Below, in pieces: positions 62,854 through 64,000 of a DNA stretch of 64,000 nt. A program made the position numbers and the translations under genes. Below the pieces are notes generated by a model. That model saw only the letters and a list, made by a program, of their open reading frames with translations. It did not search any database and was not told the origin of the DNA. Location: contig NZ_JAFKCS010000006.1 of the NCBI RefSeq assembly GCF_017255015.1, positions 124,001 through 188,000 of the forward strand, written 5' to 3'. How positions within the stretch are numbered: the first letter of the stretch is position 1; every line of letters begins with the position of its first letter. Source of the DNA: Bowmanella yangjiangensis (GTDB taxonomy: Bacteria > Pseudomonadota > Gammaproteobacteria > Enterobacterales > Alteromonadaceae).

Positions 62854-64000
62854 ATGAAGAATGCTTATATCCGTTGGCTGCGTGAGCAAACACTGCAATG
62901 GCACACCAGCGGCATCATCTCAGAACAGCAACAACAGGCCATACTGGCTCTTTATCCTGAACCACCCAACAGCAATTGGGGCCAGTGGCTTATCAATGCC
63001 TTTGCCGGCGTTATCCTTGGCCTGGGGGTTATTCTGTTTTTTGCTTACAACTGGCAGGATATGCATCGTTACCTCAAGTTACTGGTAATAGCCGCAGCCT
63101 GCATTGGTGTAGCCACCCTCACCTGGACTTTACAACGAAAAAATCCGCCCCCGCCCTTGGCCAACGGCATGGGACTACTCTGGAGTATGCTGTTTGGCGC
63201 GGCTATCTGGCTGGTGTCGCAGATTTACCATATTGATGAACATTACCCGAACTTCTTCATGTTGTGGGGGCTGTCAGCGTTAGCCCTGGCTATTATCCTG
63301 AATAACTGGATGCACAGCTTGTTGGCGCTGATATTGTTAAGCGTTTGGGCAGGTGCTGAAGTTTGGGAATTTAATGCCACCTTGCACCCCGCACAGGCAG
63401 CCCTATTGGGGCTTTACGTGTTTTGCTGGCGCTTTCAACCAGCCTGGCTGCTGTTACTTAGCGCATACGTCAACCTGTTGATGCTGCTGTCCGGCCTTTA
63501 TAATGCCAGTGGCGAGTACCCCGAACTTATGGTGCTGGCCGCCTGCAGCCTAGTGATTAGCCTGGGCTATGCCAGAGGCACTTCAACCAGCCAATACCAA
63601 TTGCGGCTGGGTTTGCTATATCCAGCTTACACTGTGGTGTTGTTGTGGCTGCTGGCCTTTGGTTTTGACGCCAAGCAACCAGGTTGGAGCCCAGGGGAAA
63701 CCCCGGCACATTGGCTTGGCCTGCTCACCATAGCCGCCATCGTTTTGGCCTTCGTCACTTTGTTTATGCTGCGAAATCAGAAAGACAACAGCACCTTGGA
63801 GAAAAGCTGGCATCTGGTTTTGCTAGCCATAAGCAATGCCCTGGCTCTGAGCCTGGCCTACTTCCCTGAGTGGCTATCCGGCCAGATACTGGATCTGCTG
63901 TTCAGTCTGATCCTTGCCACACACTCGATATTGTTTATTCGTCAGGGCAATCGCCAGCAACGCGGCCTGATGGTTGGCTTCTTTGCCCTGCTGCTGGCCA
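62854..64000 (+). CDS. DUF2157 membrane protein, 3' end beyond the window (partial)
   Basis: The frame opens at the ATG at 62854 after GGATTGAGG and runs without a stop to the end of the window (382 codons). The N-terminus (MKNAYIRWLREQTLQWHTSG, then GIISEQQQQAILALYP) is the cytoplasmic DUF2157 domain, and from about residue 45 successive hydrophobic helices follow (GVILGLGVILFFAYNWQDM; LLWSMLFGAAIWLVSQIYHI; and others). The family often adjoins a GDYXXLXY-type protein. Function unknown. Confidence 0.85.
   Translation, partial: MKNAYIRWLREQTLQWHTSGIISEQQQQAILALYPEPPNSNWGQWLINAFAGVILGLGVILFFAYNWQDMHRYLKLLVIAAACIGVATLTWTLQRKNPPPPLANGMGLLWSMLFGAAIWLVSQIYHIDEHYPNFFMLWGLSALALAIILNNWMHSLLALILLSVWAGAEVWEFNATLHPAQAALLGLYVFCWRFQPAWLLLLSAYVNLLMLLSGLYNASGEYPELMVLAACSLVISLGYARGTSTSQYQLRLGLLYPAYTVVLLWLLAFGFDAKQPGWSPGETPAHWLGLLTIAAIVLAFVTLFMLRNQKDNSTLEKSWHLVLLAISNALALSLAYFPEWLSGQILDLLFSLILATHSILFIRQGNRQQRGLMVGFFALLLA

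Noticed and set aside
1-64000. CRISPR arrays, tRNA/rRNA genes, prophage or integrase genes
   Set aside because: I looked for regularly spaced repeats, tRNA-like ends, and integrase, capsid or transposase frames on both strands and saw none.

Overview
This 64 kb window is a chromosomal segment of a gammaproteobacterium, most likely of the order Alteromonadales (Alteromonas/Bowmanella/Lacimicrobium-like). The evidence is the set and order of housekeeping genes (tesA-ybbA, lolCDE, mfd-csiV, msbA-lpxK-ycaR-kdsB, recCBD), the abundance of c-di-GMP proteins, and the mixed lipid A, lipoprotein and competence genes. The genus call is inference. Base composition is balanced. I see no rRNA, tRNA, CRISPR array, prophage or complete transposase gene. 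The one mobile element is a short non-coding one.

Layout. 0.0-6.7 kb: a YbbA/YbbP exporter divergent from tesA, a pair of secreted amidohydrolases of which one has lost its metal ligands, dusC, and two small membrane proteins. 6.9-10.1 kb: lolC-lolD-lolE (lipoprotein release). 10.2-16.2 kb: an atypical PilZ protein, mfd, csiV and a PduO-type cobalamin adenosyltransferase, packed tightly. 16.5-20.2 kb: a membrane EAL protein with a degenerate GGDEF domain, then rsgA behind an unusual leader. 20.3-24.1 kb: a lipoprotein M1 peptidase, a decayed locus (a histidine kinase with an internal deletion abutting the tail of an NTF2-like gene), and a membrane protein. 24.2-27.7 kb: a YdgJ-type oxidoreductase, then a DUF6058/monooxygenase/NIPSNAP operon divergent from an ArsR-type regulator whose 3' end carries a 264-bp MITE. 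27.7-31.8 kb: an RND efflux pump with its adaptor. 32.0-35.8 kb: two tandem YcgR-like PilZ proteins, a NagZ-like protein without catalytic residues, and a DASS anion transporter. 36.0-42.7 kb: msbA-lpxK-ycaR-kdsB-SDR (lipid A/KDO supply) and comEC. 42.7-52.0 kb: a DUF2062 protein and the recC-recB-recD operon. 52.2-57.5 kb: a P-type cation ATPase, PPK2, a GFA-fold protein, an apparent attenuator leader, a GreA-C-domain protein and a very basic 29-residue protein. 57.5-61.1 kb: an operon tetR-yciI-tag-GNAT under a tandem palindromic operator, and a secreted HExxH peptidase. 61.3-64.0 kb: a GH18 chitinase and the start of a DUF2157 membrane protein.

How genes work together. Most of the window is envelope biogenesis and genome maintenance: LolCDE exports lipoproteins, MsbA/LpxK/KdsB build lipid A-KDO, and Mfd, RecBCD and Tag repair DNA. 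Four c-di-GMP-linked proteins (one EAL, three PilZ) lie in two places. The more unusual material is a set of pseudoenzymes (amidohydrolase, NagZ-like, GGDEF), the alkylation-repair glycosylase placed under a TetR repressor, the insertion-edited ArsR gene, the decayed kinase locus, and two leader-peptide-like intergenic regions. I did not find a convincing new multi-gene defence or mobile system. The best candidates for undescribed biology are the NagZ pseudoenzyme with its PilZ partners and the TetR-controlled tag operon.
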